Shown here: positions 12,501-27,600 of the stretch, in pieces
How the letters are laid out: each line of letters starts with the position of its first letter
Numbering within the stretch: the stretch's first letter is position 1
NCBI GenBank assembly: GCA_026874595.1
Contig: CM049319.1
Span: 51,970,917-52,034,916 of the forward strand
Reading direction: 5' to 3'
DNA: 64,000 nt
DNA from: Sipunculus nudus
Taxonomy: Eukaryota > Annelida > Sipuncula > Golfingiida > Sipunculidae
The notes under the pieces: model-generated
What the model was told of the DNA's origin: nothing
Databases searched by the model: none
What the model saw: the letters and a program-made list of their open reading frames with translations, nothing else
Program-made: the position numbers and the translations under genes

Positions 12501-15500
12501 TGTTTGACACCTTTTTTAATGGCTATGCGTGTTGGTAAACACAAAAGCAACATTTTGGCAGGTACAGATTTATTTTAAAGGGATGAAGCTATTTTTTGTG
12601 TTAACTCAACATGCTTTATAGGTGATTTGGCCCCTTTAATTATGTTGACAGCCTGTCATCACATAGTTGTGTAACAGCAGGCTTACAGTCTGAATGCACA
12701 ATTGTAAAGGTTAAAATGAAGGAAATTGTTTAACACTGACACTGCTTGTCAATATTACAGGTATAATGACTGGCTCCAACATGTCTGGTGACCTGAAAGA
12801 CCCTCAGAAGAGTATCCCATCAGGAACAATCATGGCTCAACTCACATGTTCATTTGTCTGTATCCTTAACTTACAGCTATATACTCTTCATCTGCCCCAG
12901 TTTACCTTATGATATCACATATAAAAATTACTTTGAATAGGTATTTTATAGTTATTCATTTGTAGTCACTGTAATAATATGAGAACTATAGCCTGCTAAT
13001 CTGATCTGGTTTAGGTTCAAGAAGACAAATTCTAACAAATGATTTATGATGATGAAATCAGTGAATAGTGATATTATTATTATAAAATGTGTATAAAACA
13101 TAAAATCCAGAAGACCAAGTAATGATATGTCATTCTTGTGTTATAATGACCACCATCTGGTCATGGACCTTTTCTTATAGAATTTGGTACTGAGATGTAT
13201 CTACACTGGATATTTCTTTAGTACCGCTAACTTGAAGTGGTAGAATGTGTGTAAGTGTGGGCAGCTGCCATACTGAACTGATGGTTTGGCCTTGATATAA
13301 ATGGCTGGTATGTTCATGTTGTTTTAATTATTTTTAGTATTCAGTACCTTAACTAGAATCAGATCTGTCTCTTGTTCTCTTCTTTGGTTCCACAACAGAG
13401 GGTGCCTTACTCAGGGACAAGTAAGTATATCATTTATCCAGTCACTGGCCTTTGTGCTCCAGCATGACTACTTTAAGTCATGCCCAGGGTTGAGGATTGT
13501 CATAGCATCCAGAATTTCTTGAAAATCTTTCAACATTTTTAGCGAACCGTCTGTCCGCCGTCCATGGCTGGCTGTCCACCATCCATGGCTGTTCGTCAGA
13601 AACCTTCGGAGCTAGCAGCTCCAAATTACATGTAAGAATTAGTCTTGTGTCAAACTTGGTGCCTTAGAGCTTATTATTGGGTATCTGCATTAATTTAGAT
13701 TTTATAAGAAAAAAACTTAAAAACCTTTAAAAATTTTCTTCTCTGAAACCGTCCAGCCAAATTGTCCAATATTTCACAGAAATAATCCCAGAAATGATCT
13801 TTCTCAAGTTTGGTTGAGTGGTTTCAGTTCGGTGATTTTTGGCTGAGTTATAGAAAGTTTAACTTAGTCATCTGTCCAAAAATCACACTAAAATTAAAAT
13901 CTCAGAAATGGCTGGAGATATCATCACCAAATTTTATGCCAATGTTTGTCACATAAGTCATATCTGAAATTGAGGTATTATTGGCGCCACCTATATGGAT
14001 CTGTTTTTTACAAGCAAAAATGTAATTTTAGACTCGTCTAGCTTTTCCGTTTTATGATGAAACTGTTAAGCTGATTGGTTTAAACTTTACAAGAATTATT
14101 CTGTGGTAGGGTTCTACCAGTTTTAGAAGAATAGATTGGGAAATGCAGCTTTAGAAAAGCTGTGTAGCCAATTGAAAAGGGCTTTCATTGTTTGAAAACA
14201 GATATGACAACATGCCAAGTTTCATCATGCCAAGTCAAGTGGTCACTGAGTGCACCCAGGTGCAGTTCAGACATCACCATGGCAACTGACCTGGCTCTGC
14301 CTGGGATCAAGACTGTATGTCTAGAAGTCTAGACACATCGTCTAGATATCTAGACACATCCTCTAGACACAGAATGCCCAGATTAGAACTAGTGGAACTA
14401 AATCTTTCAAATGTTTGAAAAAAACTTGGTTTGCATTTTTAGTGAATCTGTGAGCTCATGCGATGGTGTTTGAAAGAACTTGGTTTGCATTTTTAGTGAA
14501 TCTCTGAGCTTATGCAATGGTGTTGCATTGTTCTTGGTCTGTCGTGCGTCATAACTATCTCAAAAAAGGCAGAGGCTAGCATCACCAAATTTTTTTGTAA
14601 AAAATAGTCATCTAATCAATTCTATCGGATTTTGCTTCTTTCTTGGCTGACTGCATTTTCTTAGATTTATAGGGGAAAAGCTAAAAAACATTTTAAAATG
14701 TTTTTCTCCAAAACCATGCTGCCAAATTGTCCGTTCATCTGTCACAATAATCCTCCCTGGTAAGAAGAACATATCCAAAATATCCTAACTGATACATCCT
14801 AGTTTTAAAAAAGTCTTAATATGGTCCGAAACTTGCAGGTCCGAACTGTCCATTTTGCTGAAATTATTATACTTAGGTAGATAGCAGGACATATGAGGAT
14901 AAGTATTAAATTTTTTTTAAAAATCATGCATTCATACTCCCAAACTTTTCACAGGTTCACATTAGGCCTGTAGGCCTTGTTTGATAACATTGACTGATAA
15001 TGTCTTTCGCTGGTGTATTTGTTCAGTGCTGATTCACAGCATTGCATGTGATGTTGTATAAATGGGCCAGAGAATAAAAGTGGCCACAATAATCTACAAA
15101 ATCTTATGCAAGAATTTGCTTTATAATTTTGTAATTTAAGATACAGCCAGTGGATTCCTTGGAATATATGATTTTGAAGTTTCAGACATTTAATTAGTTT
15201 GATGATGTCTGTTTTACATTTTTGCCAGGTTTGGGTCGAGTATCGGTGGTCAGCTCCTGGCATCAGCGTTGGCCTGGCCTAATCCATGGGTGGTGCTGAT
15301 TGGAGCATTCTGTTCAACACTTGGTGCAGCTCTGCAGTGCCTTACCAGTATGTATATACTCTGGGTGCTGTGATTTGCTGCATTCCCTTATTTCAGCTCA
15401 TCTGGCCATAGGCCCTGTGATTTGGCAATTTGGCATCTCACTGTCTGTCCTAGCGTTGGCCCACAGTCCTAAAAAAATGCTGCTTCTCCTTAATTCTTAA

Positions 15501-18500
15501 CCAATTTTGATTTTGTTTTTTTTACCATATAAATCTAGGTGTGGGCTTTTAAACTTCTAAACAGAATTTTTAAACTTCTAAATCAGTTTTGATTTTTGTT
15601 TTTCTGTTTATCTGATAGGGCTAGGTGTAAGCTTTTGAACTTCTACATCAAATTTTGAACCTGTAGGTTAGGCCTGCTGAGATGCAAAATTTAGCAATGA
15701 AATAGTTCATTCCATGCACTCATTAAAAATTGCATTATATTGTGTTATTGGGTGCCCAATAAGCACTACGTAATTGACGTTCTGGTTTTAGATGGTACTA
15801 CTTGCTGCCTGGTAGATGATCAATTTTTTTTATGGGCATAATTTACTTATTTGATCTTTATGCATTATTTTTCTGTATCACTCTCCCAATATTTGCAGGA
15901 TCAGACAGTATTTTATATGCAAAAATATATTAAGAGTAATTATATTGTGCATTCTTTTTAAGAGTTCACCCTTTTTTGTGATGGTTTAAACTAATTTTAC
16001 TAGTTCCTGTCAGATGTCAGCATCTCTGACCTCAGCTGCTCATTTATGATTCAGAAAGGTCCCTAAAGTTATGTGTTGTGTGGCTGCTTAGTTCATGATG
16101 CAAGATAAATAGTGCAAAAAACATGACTTGTGGTAATAAGAGCTTCCATTTCCTGGCCTCGCTCTGAGATGGCATGTGCATAACAGTAAAATATATGCAG
16201 CTGTCTTTTCTAAATTCCAAATTTAAAATATTACAGCTGGAAAAATGGGTGTAATGATCAAGAGCCGGGAGTCCAAGACCTAATTTTTCTGGCCCCCTGT
16301 AGGTCCAACAAAACAAAGCAGGGTTAATACAGGCCCTTAAAATCCTTGAAAGTCCAGGAAATTAAAATTGTAGAATTGAAATACATAAATATCCTTAAAA
16401 TTTTGTGTTTGGCAGTGCTGTTTTCATTTTATTAGCTCAGCTGACTATATCAACTGAGCTATAGTTATGGTCCATTGTCAATCTGTCTGTCTGTCCTTCA
16501 GACTGGCACCTTTTGAAACCGTTAGACCTACCAATCCAAAATTTGGCATACTAATAACTAGATATCCCCAAGATCTCCCATCAAACCAAAAACTGGGTCA
16601 CTGTGACTTTGTTCCTTTGAGAAATTAAGGAAAAATCTCAATTTGCAATTAAAAACCTGTTATCACACTTAAGGACTGCCTAATATCAAACCACACATTT
16701 GTTTTTCTTCATATTACAATTATACCCCTTTATAGTTCCTATGTACATGCCAGAAATTAGGTCAGTATCACATAATTTATAAAAGTTATGGGCCCATACA
16801 TTATGGACTTTGTAAACTCACTAAACATGATAATTGTTGAAGCTGGAGACTTACTTTGCCAGGATATAACTGTTTTGAATCAAGATTCAATTGTATATCC
16901 AAAATTAGATCTGAATTTTGTAATTTTTTCAAGGTTTTAGCATAAATATAAATCAGTACCTTAAATTTTGCCCAACTTTGACCATGGCAAGTTTTTTCCT
17001 GTTAGTACATTTGATTTATTTTAAGAAAGGTTTAGAGTGTGAACATGTTAGTATTTATATGCATATAGGTGGCCTAATGTCCACCTGAGCCATTTATGGT
17101 CACTGATAGTCAGTATCAGTTGGACCAATATATCACTGATAGTCAAACCAGTTGGCAGACAATTTGACTTTTCAGGCTATTAAACACACCCTGGAATGTG
17201 ATACCATGTGTGTTTTCTGTTTTATAGCCTTTAGTTTATATATAATGATCAATATTTAGTTCCTTAAACTGAGACACTGAAATGTGTATGCCAGTTAATT
17301 TTTAGCTCAGCTGACTATAAGTCATCTGAGCTATAGTCGTGGTCCATTGTCCGTCGTCCGTCCGTCTGTCCGTCCATCCGTCCGTCCGTAGATGTGGCAC
17401 GTTTTGAAACCGGAAGACCTAGGAATCCAAAATTCGGCATAATGTTAGATGTCCCCAAGATCTCCTACCAAGCCGAAAACTGGGTCTTTGCAACTTTGTT
17501 CCTTTGAGAAATTAAGGAAAAACCTCAATTTTTTATTAAAAACCTATTTTCACACTTCAGGACTGCCTAATATCAAAACCACTCATCTGTTTTTCCTCAT
17601 ATTTACCATGAATATTCCCCTATATAGTTCCTATGTACATGCCAGAAATTATGTCTGTATTATATAATTTAAACAAGTTATGGGCCCAAACATAATGCAT
17701 TTTGTAAAAAATCAGGAAAGATATTTGATCACTTAACACAAAACATGTTAAAGCTATGGACTTTTTTTCCAGTAATATAACTTTAATTAATCAAAATTAA
17801 AATGTATACCCAAAATTAGATCAAAATCTTTTAAATTTTTTAAATATTAAAAAAAATAAAAAATTGGTACCTTAAATTTTGCCCAACTTTGACCATGGCA
17901 CGTTTTTTTCCTGTAAGTACTGTGGATTTAATTTTCACAGCATGTTTATGTTAGCATTTTGTCTGTTAACACCAAAAATTTGAAACCGGTTGATCAAAAA
18001 CTGTAGATTTTATTCAAGTTTTCAAGCACCATGTAACATATTGTTTACATCAACTTGTGTTATGCAGTTTGCAAGAGCTCAGCTCCCCATCTTCAGCTCT
18101 CAGTTCCTAAAATTTGGCATACAATTAGATGTCTCCAAAATCCCCTACCATGCCAAGAGTTTAGTCACTAGGACTTAATACCTTCAAGATATTAATGAAA
18201 AACTTCATTTTTCCATTAAAAACCCATTGTTGCACTTCAGGACTGCCTAATATCAAAACCACTGGTCTGACTTTAATCATATATAATATATATATTTTTC
18301 TATACATTCTCTAAGCACATGCCAGAAATGATGTCAGTATTGCGTCATTGTTTTAAGTTATGGGCCCAAACATAATGCACTTTGTAAAAAATCAAGAAAT
18401 ATATTTACTCCCTTTACAAGGGGATTGCTGAAGCTAGAGATTTTTTTTCAGGGATGTAACATTATTTAATCAAGATTCAATTGAATACCCAAAATTATTT

Positions 18501-21500
18501 CTGAATTTTTCAAACTTTATAAGTTATTAGTATTAATATAAAATTAGTACCTTAAATTTTGCCAAACTTTGACCATGGCACGTTTGTTTCCTGTGAGCAC
18601 TGTTGATACAATTTTCATATCATGCACCCATAAAGATTTCAGCTTTTAAGTTTAGAAAGCTGAAAGAAATTGGCCAAAAATTGTAACTTTTATTAATGTT
18701 TTTTTGAGACAATGTCAGACCTTGGCTCTCTCAAGTCCCTCTTGAGTCACCTGTATGTTGACCTTGTTGAACTTACAGCAAATTATGCATGCTTGACGCA
18801 GGGCATTCACTGGGGCAGCCAGGCAGCTTATGGCCAGCCACAGTTGATCCAGGTGTCCAACCCAACTCATCTAGTAGTTTTAACCAACAACATAACAATA
18901 AATTAATAAATTTTTTTTATTGATTTTAATAACAAATTAAAGAAAAATAGAAAAGGAATTTGTTAGTTTATAATAACAGGAAATTAACTTGCAGTTACTG
19001 ATGATATAAGAATCTTGTATCGATTGATAGAATGTCACATATTCCAAATAACACCATGCAGTATTTTTCAGTTCAATTTTAATGATAAAACAGTAAATCA
19101 TATTTTTCATTACTAATCATTAGGGATCTTATGAAGGAAATTAATGACAGACAAAGATACAGTTGATAATATTAATCTAGATTCCTACTGTGTCTTATGT
19201 GTACATTGATGTGAAATTAGTCCAAATGAATATATTACATTTATTTTTTTTTAATATAAATAAAAGTCATAAAACCAGGTACTTTTTTTTGTATATTCTG
19301 GATTCTCAACATCATTGTTTGGTGAAAACTATATAAATACCAGACATGGTGCAAATACTTTGCAATTGAAAATTAAATACGAATATGAATATGGACTCCT
19401 TTATAAAATTTCTTGCATAAAGAATGGGATTTCAGGTAAAAATGAAAGTATATGAATACCAGTGCAAATACTTTCAAAATGTATTCATGAATGCATTCAT
19501 GAATATATTCTTTAATATTATTTTAATAATCATTTCAGTTATATTTCATTTTAAAAAATCATACAATTCTCTTATTATTTTTAATAAAAATTATATTTGG
19601 GATAATATTTGTAATTTTTTTAATAAATAGTTAAACTCTTATATTATATGTTCTGCTTATAAGTTATATGGCCAAGTCAAAATCTGTGTGACAATAGTAC
19701 TCCATTTGTTAATAATATAAATGAAATCAATCATCTTCCCTGTCTCTAAAGGTATTATCAAAATCATACATAAGCTAAACAACAACAACTCATAATACAG
19801 CTTATTTTTATTACCACACTAAACCTGCATGTGCCTCATTTCTAAATCATATTTTTTTATCATATATAACAGCTGAGCGCTGTGACCCATAGGTCCCTTG
19901 TTTCATTATAGAGCTTCATCAGATAAGTAACTAGAATACGGGTAGTCGACAAGCGACTACTTGTATCCGCCTAAATCAGAGTGGAACGGGTGAAGTGTTG
20001 CATATCAGCATGGATGTCTGCAGCCAAATTGTGTATGTAGGTTGCGCTACCTACCAAAAAATCCAGAAAGCCGTCCAAGTTGTATACATATGCAAAATTT
20101 AAGGCAGATAAGTCAAACCACTATATTGTATATGAGTGATTTTTGCCCTTGGCAGACAAACAGATGGACGCTGTGCAAAAAAGGGTTGCAGGTGGCGCCA
20201 CCAGTTAAGCGTATGATAAAGAGCTTTGTGAGAACTATACACATGCAAAATTTTGGCCCAATTGGTCAAACAGTTCCCTAGATATGAGCTTGGATGTCTG
20301 CAGCGTAAACTTGATTGTAGGTGGCGCCACCTGTCATAAAATCAGAAAAGCTATCCAGGATGTATAAGCATGCAGAATTTCAGGTGAATTAGTCAAACCA
20401 CTGCAGAGATATGAGTGATTTTAACCCAAGGCAGACGAACAGCTGGACACTGTGCAAACATGGTTGCAGGTGGCGCCACCATTTTTTGTGTATGTTATAA
20501 AGCTCTCCAAGGGCTACATTTGTGCAAAAAAATTTTCCTGATCAATCAAACGGTTCCTGAGATATGAGCTTGGATGTCTGCAGCGTAAACATGAATGTAG
20601 GTGGCGCCACCTGTCATAAAATCAGAAAAGCTATCCAGGATGTATACGCATGCCAAATTTCAGGTGAATTAGTCAAGTCACTGCAGAGATATGAGTGATT
20701 TTAACCCAAGGCAGACAAACAGATGGACACTGTACAAACATGGTTGCAGGTAGCGGCACCATTTTTGGTGTATGTTATAAAGCTCTCCAAGGGCTACATT
20801 TGTGCAAAAGAATTTTCCTGATCGGTCAAACGGTTCCTGAGATATGAGCTTGGATGTCTGCAGCGTAAACATGAATGTAGGTGGCGCCACCTGTCATAAA
20901 ATCAGATAAGCTATCCAGGATGTATACGCATGCCAAATTTCAGGTGAATTAGTCAAGTCACTGCAGAGATATGAGTGATTTTAACCCAAGGCAGACGAAC
21001 AGATGGACACTGTGCAAACATGGTTGCAGGTGGCGCCACCATTTTTGGTGTATGTTATAAAGCTCTCCAAGGGCTACATTTGTGCAAAAGAATTTTCCTG
21101 ATCGGTCAAACGGTTTCCGAGATATGAGCTTGGATGTCTGCAGCGTCAACGTGAATGTAGGTGGCGCCACCTGTCATAAAATCAGAAAAGCTATCCAGGA
21201 TGTTTGCGCATGCCGAATTTCAGGTGAATTAGTCAAGTCACTGCAGAGATATGAGTGATTTTAACCCAAGGCAGACGAACAGATGGACACTGTGCAAACA
21301 TGGTTGCAGGTGGCGCCACCATTTTTGGTGTATGTTATAAAGCTCTCCGAGGGCTACATTTGTGCAAAAAAATTTTCCTGATCGGTCAAACGGTTCCCGA
21401 GATATGTGGGTTTATGTGTGGAAACAGACGCACAAACGGACGCAGAGCGCAGAGGAAAGGTCAGAGGTCAAAACAAAATCGGGGCGCAGCAGTTCACATG

Positions 21501-21571
21501 TGACCCGAACATAATCCCGGGTTTCGGAAAATTCCGCCCAGCGGTTACGGAGGAGTTCTCCGGACACCTAC

Positions 21572-21611
<40 letters not shown>

Positions 21612-24600
21612 CCAGCTGAAAACATAGTATCCGCAAAACTCTGTTTTGGCGGATACAATTACATCATTATATAATGTGTAACATTGTCAGTAATGTATGA
21701 ATTTACATAGTCTTATTCCTCCTGTATTTCAGGTGCCCCTCGTTTACTACAGGCCATAGCCAGGGATGACATCCTGCCCTTCTTAAACATCTTCAAGAAA
21801 ACCACGAAGAGTGGAGAGCCAATCAGAGCACTTGTTATCACTTTTTTTATCGCCGAGATCGGAATCATTATCGCCAGTCTGGACTATGTGGCACACTTGA
21901 TAGATGTGTGAGTCTTTTACTTTGGCTTTTACTCTACTGAATTTCAGTCATTGTACTGAATTTCAATCTTTTACCATTAATTCAGCCTCTAGAGCAGTCT
22001 GAATTCACACATGCACACCCCAGGCATCCAAGCTAGGCACCCACTGTCTGCAAGCTAAAGCTGTATTTCCATGTTCGAATATATCCATATATGCCTGAAA
22101 AAGCTGTCACATGATTTTGGAACTGTGGTGTTTCCATGTGTCAGTAAGGGTATATGCATAAAAATTGCTCCTGTGATGGGTCTGCATATACTCCGGGAAT
22201 CTGGGTAAAATGATGTCACCCAACCATCTTTGGTGGAAAACCTGCTGTATCCACTGTACCGATATATGTTATCAGTTAATGCATATAATCAATTTACACT
22301 CACATGGAAACACAGCAACTTATCATGCATATGCGCACATACATGGAATGTAAATGAACCATAGAAAGTCAGAATCTAAAAAAAATATTAGCTGAATCAG
22401 TCTATGGAAAATTGTTCTATCTGATTTAAAATATTCCATCACCTGGAAATTGTTATCAGTCTTTTCTTTTTGGCCTATTAAGTTGTCATTTTGGACACTA
22501 TGGTTCACTGATGTCCATGGTAAGAATTACTGTCATTTTACCAGTTGCCACACACATACACATGCATGTATGAATGTGTGTATTCTTGTTCATGCTAATA
22601 TTTCATATTTTAAAATTTAGTTTCACACAAGTTTTATATTTTAATGTAATACATAATCAAATTTAAGGAACATTATGAACATGTGCTAAAGAAAACCTGT
22701 GGAAGAATTCAGAAGCTAATTTATTTTGTTTAATAAAATCACTGATGCTTTCTGTATTCTTTGTATTCATTATATCTCCCCCCCCCCCCCCCCACCTTTG
22801 GGGGGAGATGTTGATTTTAGCACAATCGTTTGTCATCGTCAGTCATCATCATAGTCTGTAAGATATCTTGTGAACATGATAACTTTTGAAGGGCTGCATA
22901 TTTTCCTCCCACTGAACCACTTTTGTCATACCTGACATAGCTTTACATAGTAAACTCACCACCAAAGAGCCTGTAATGCAAAGCACGTAAAAACAGTGTT
23001 TAATTAAAGAATTTGCAATACAGGCCTGTAGCTACTTATGTAGTCATAATTATAAGATGCATATATGTATGTGTGTTTATTTTTCTATATACAGGTGTTT
23101 CCTGATGTGCTATGCCTTTGTGAATCTAACATGTGCCCTCCAGACCTTGTTGAAGTCACCAAACTGGCGCCCAAGGTTCAAGTATTACCACTGGACATTG
23201 TCCTTGCTGGGCGTGGCTCTGAATATCGGCCTGTCAATCACAGCAGGCTGGTACTTTGCGCTGGCTGCCCTAGCTTTGGCTGGTTTTGTCTACAAATATA
23301 TTGAATACAAAGGGTAAGTTCATTAATCATGTGTCGCTTAGTTTCACCATAGTTGCTTGCATCTCTCAAAGTAAAATAATTGACTCAAACAGTTTCTAAA
23401 ACCTTTATGAATATGTTGCCACCCGTTCGGCCTGAGGCCTAAACCAGTAAATATTGTGGGTATCGCTTTGTCCTTCATCCCTCCAGCCGTGAACCCAATA
23501 ACTTTTGAAGTATTGCTTATCTTCCCTAAATGTGACACACCAGTTGTTCAGAACACTTTAAAAACTTGGGACCTTGATGGGAAATGTCAAAGTGATTGCA
23601 ATTAAGGATAATTACGAACCTCATAACTTTTGAAGTATCCCATGTTTTTTTCATCAAATTTTGTACACCTATTGTTTCAGCCATTTTTGTGAAGAAGTTC
23701 CGAAAACTGGTTACCTTTACCTTAAACTCAAGATCAACCAAATGATTATTTAGGATATTTGTGAACCCTATATGTTTTGAAGTACTGGCCAAATTTATAA
23801 TACCATACCTTCTACCTAATAGGAACTCCTTACCTGATAAAAGGGGAGAAACCTGTAGATTTTTAGTTCACAAGGTCAGAGGTTATATGGTCCACTTCTT
23901 TATATCGACATTTTAATGCATTTAATGCCATGCTTTTTATCCCAAACCTTCCATCATTTACGTATGGTTACCTACCAATAAGGGAAATACACTATTTAGG
24001 GTCAAGGTCACAGGACATATTTTGAAAAAAGTTCATCAAGATATCTTGGAGACATATTCAACTGAGTGTCGGAAACCCTGGGTCCCTATTTAATAGTCTG
24101 TTTTTTAAGAAGTGTCATAATAATGATTAATGTTAGCCTGATGGTATGAATAACTTCACTGGCCAGTACAAGGCAGCAGGGGGAGACAGGGTCTAATTCA
24201 CAGCTCACAGGTAATCACTATGACTGTATTTCTCCATCACATTACAGGGCTTCTGCTAATCCTTGAAAACCTTGAAAGTCCATGAAATTTCGGTTTTTAC
24301 CCTACTGGTCCTTAAAAGTTTTGGCCTACACAATCAATTTTGACATAAAAGGGGAATAAATCTACAGATTTCATGTATGCCTAATAGGCCTTACATGTAT
24401 ACTGTAAGATATTGCCATCATATATGGTATAAGTTCTTTGATGAACAGTTATCTTTGGATTGAAGCATGTGTTTTTGCTATTTGCATATCCACAATGCCA
24501 GAATGTAAACTGAGTGATATAAGTTATTAGGTGATAAAGTTAGTCATTTTATCTGGAACAAAGTTTTATAAGAAACTTAGGTCATTGAATATTGTTGATA

Positions 24601-27600
24601 AGGTCCTTGAAAGTCCTTGAATTCCTCCTGGCTCGAGGTGCACAAACCCTGCAAAACCATACAGTCATTGTGTATTTGTCAAGACAGTGTTTATCCATTG
24701 TATGGGATGGCAGCCAGCATATCAGGATCAAACCAGCATCTGATGAAGTATATAATCTTTAAGCAACAGGGCCGTCTGTGATTCTTCTCAGGGCTATTAT
24801 TTTGTTAACAGTTTTCCTACCAGATGGCAGCACATAGCAGGCAGTTTAGTTGTCCTGAAATATTGATCTGAAAAACAAAAAAATAGTATACTTTGCGTAC
24901 CTACTCTTTATAATTATTTAAAAATATATAAAAAAAAACACTTTTCATTAGTGAAGAGACATTAGACGGTATAATTTCAGAAGCTTTGTAAGGCTTCTGT
25001 ATTTGTTGTCTTACATCATCAAAGGGCCTATCCTTAAAGAAAAACCTGTCAATTTTTCGGGAGTATACTGTTTATGATATGTCATTTGATGCAGGTAATC
25101 TCTTTTATCTTATCTGAGTAATAACATGGAAATAGCAAATTATGAAATAGGAGCCTGCATTGGTGGAAAATAGCCTCTGAAGATGGATATAAAGATATAT
25201 AGATGATAATTTAAATGCCATGGTAAAGTATGAAATGAGCCCACTCTTCCATGAATTTTCAAGTCATTCTGGAGTCAAACAAACAAAAGGTAAACATATT
25301 GAATTTATTATAATACCTAATTCAACACTCAATGTTTTATAGCACTATGGTAGTTTTTGACAAAAAAAATAAATTCCTTAATAATAATAACAACAGCAAT
25401 TAATGCATTCAATTTATAATAGATCAATGCATGCAATGTGAGGTTTTTACACAATATGTTGTAAAATTAATTGGCAACACCATTCTGAACCTAAGATCTT
25501 ATAAAATTGAGATGGATAGCCTGGAATTGGTCAAAATTAGATTAAGTGTATACTGTAACCATCTGTTTTATACTATCCAGAAAAGGCTGTATATAATCAG
25601 CATGTATTATGTGTAATATCTTCATTATTTGTCTGGTGGATGACACTTGCCATGTGACCATGCAATTGCTGCTAATTTAGAGCCACAGGAATGCCTGGTA
25701 TTCCCCCCATACTGATTCATGTAATTTTAGTACTTTCACCGTAATCATAACCCATGACTACCAGTATCCATTTCACCCACAAGGGAATTTGTATACTTGT
25801 TCTGGGCTTGTTATCTGATCAGAAATCAACATACTGAGAATGAACAGGCAGTTAACTGTTTTTACCATTTTTACTTACAGACCAATCTGAAATTACAATT
25901 TACATGGGCTGTCACAAGACTCAATATGTAAATGCCCAACTGTAGCTCTTAGGCTACTAGTTTTAACCACTGTGCCAGTTTTGTTTCTCTTTTATATATA
26001 TTGTTACAAGATAACTCAGTACATTAAGGTTGATTCCATGCACTGAAAAAGTCATGAATTTTGAAATTTAAAAGTTAGTACTTCAAAAATCATGATTTTT
26101 TTTTTAATTTTCAAAAGATCATGAAAAACATTTGCAGGCTGTCTTCAAAGGTCTCTCATCCATAGTTATTATTTCTATTGGTAAATTAGCAATGGTTCAA
26201 TGAATTGTGGCAACCATGGTTTTTTCATTGAATTACCCAAAGTCATGGGGGGAAAGATAATGAATCTTTGTCACAGGTAGTCATGAAAAATTATGAAAAT
26301 GTCATGAAAATCTGACCACCTGGAAGTGTAGGAACCCTGAGCTAAGAAAACAATGAGTAAGCTGGATGATAGGGACAATCTGATATCAGATGAGGCCAGT
26401 CTTTATCTCATGTAAGGCAAGGAAGTTGGTCATAGACATTAATTAAAGATTGTGTGTGTGGCAGCAATAATTAAACACTCATATCCGGCAAACTAAATAT
26501 GAGTACACAATCAAAAAAAAAAAATAGAAACATATTTCCTCAGGCACCAGATAATGACCTACCCCCAAGAGGTTTAATTTAGTTGAACTCATATAAACAT
26601 GATTCAAGGCTGATAAGCTGTCCGCTAGCGCTTTCCTAAGACTCCCTGGTTATATAATTCCAGATTCTTGCATGAGAGTGCATTGTGTAAGGTAGTTCTT
26701 TGATAGGAGAAGTGTTGATTTACTACAGCTCTTCTGATCAAACTGATTTTATAGGGGAGAAAAAGCATGGGGAGATGGTATTCAAGGCCTGTCCATGTCA
26801 GCTGCCCAGAGAGCCCTCCTCAAGTTGGATGAAGAGCCACACACCAAAAACTGGAGGTGGGTTCTGTATCAATTCATGATTAATTTATTACCAGTGATTT
26901 GAAATCAGAGAAATAATTCACAGACTAAATTCTGTCAAGACTGTCATATATCACAACAGTTAAAACAAGAATGAAATTTCATGTCCACGGGGTTCTAAAC
27001 TAACCTGGAATTCAGGGGGGGGGGGGGGTTCCAATAAATTGACTTAAGTCTCAAAAATGACCAACTTTTACTTAAGCCACCCAGCTGAAGAGATAAGCCA
27101 GTATCATTAAAAATACCTTAAGCCCCAAGCTTGTCAGGTAGCAGGCTTAAGTCCAGAAAACATGGCCTCATGACACACTGTATTTGAGGAGCATTCTGCA
27201 CAAATTCGACTTGATTGGCGCATTTTGGGAACCACAGCATCCTTTTCGGTTTAATGACAGGGAGATGACTGCCTGTCTCTGGTTCCCAAGAACCGTCATG
27301 CTAATGCTCACCAAGCACTTTACCACAGTACTCAGTCCCTTGATGCGAGTCCGAGCTCATGAGGATAAATAGATGTTAAAGAGGCGTATAATCAACGATT
27401 CAAAACAGTTGCAAACATCTTTGAAGTGAAACTGACATATGTTTGCACAGAAGCAGGTTGCTAACAAAAAAATGAAGCGTCCTTGACAACCGCGCATGAA
27501 CCTGATCAATACAGTTTTAGCCTTGATTGCCTGAGCTTCATTCTTATAGTTATTTTATAGCTACATAATGATCGATATACATACATATATATCTGACAAA

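Larger units (their letters stand above)
19942..21658. mobile_element. Non-autonomous element with 280-bp tandem core (pearl/DINE-like)
   Basis: The left side has a hairpin GTAGTCG(ACAAG)CGACTAC at 19942-19960, followed by TTGTATCCGCCTAAATCAGA. The right end is a hairpin GTATCCGCAAAAC..GTTTTGGCGGATAC (21627-21656) whose right arm is the inverse of the left terminal TTGTATCCGCC. Between them lie five 280-bp units, a unique segment and a (CGG)n microsatellite. Inverted terminal motif, tandem core, microsatellite and 3' hairpin together recall the bivalve pearl and DINE/Helentron-like non-autonomous elements. There are no coding regions. The family assignment is inference. Confidence 0.65.

Noticed and set aside
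21255-21627. 82- and 73-codon frames ending in a Gly run
   Set aside because: They are translations of the 280-bp repeat and the (CGG)n microsatellite.
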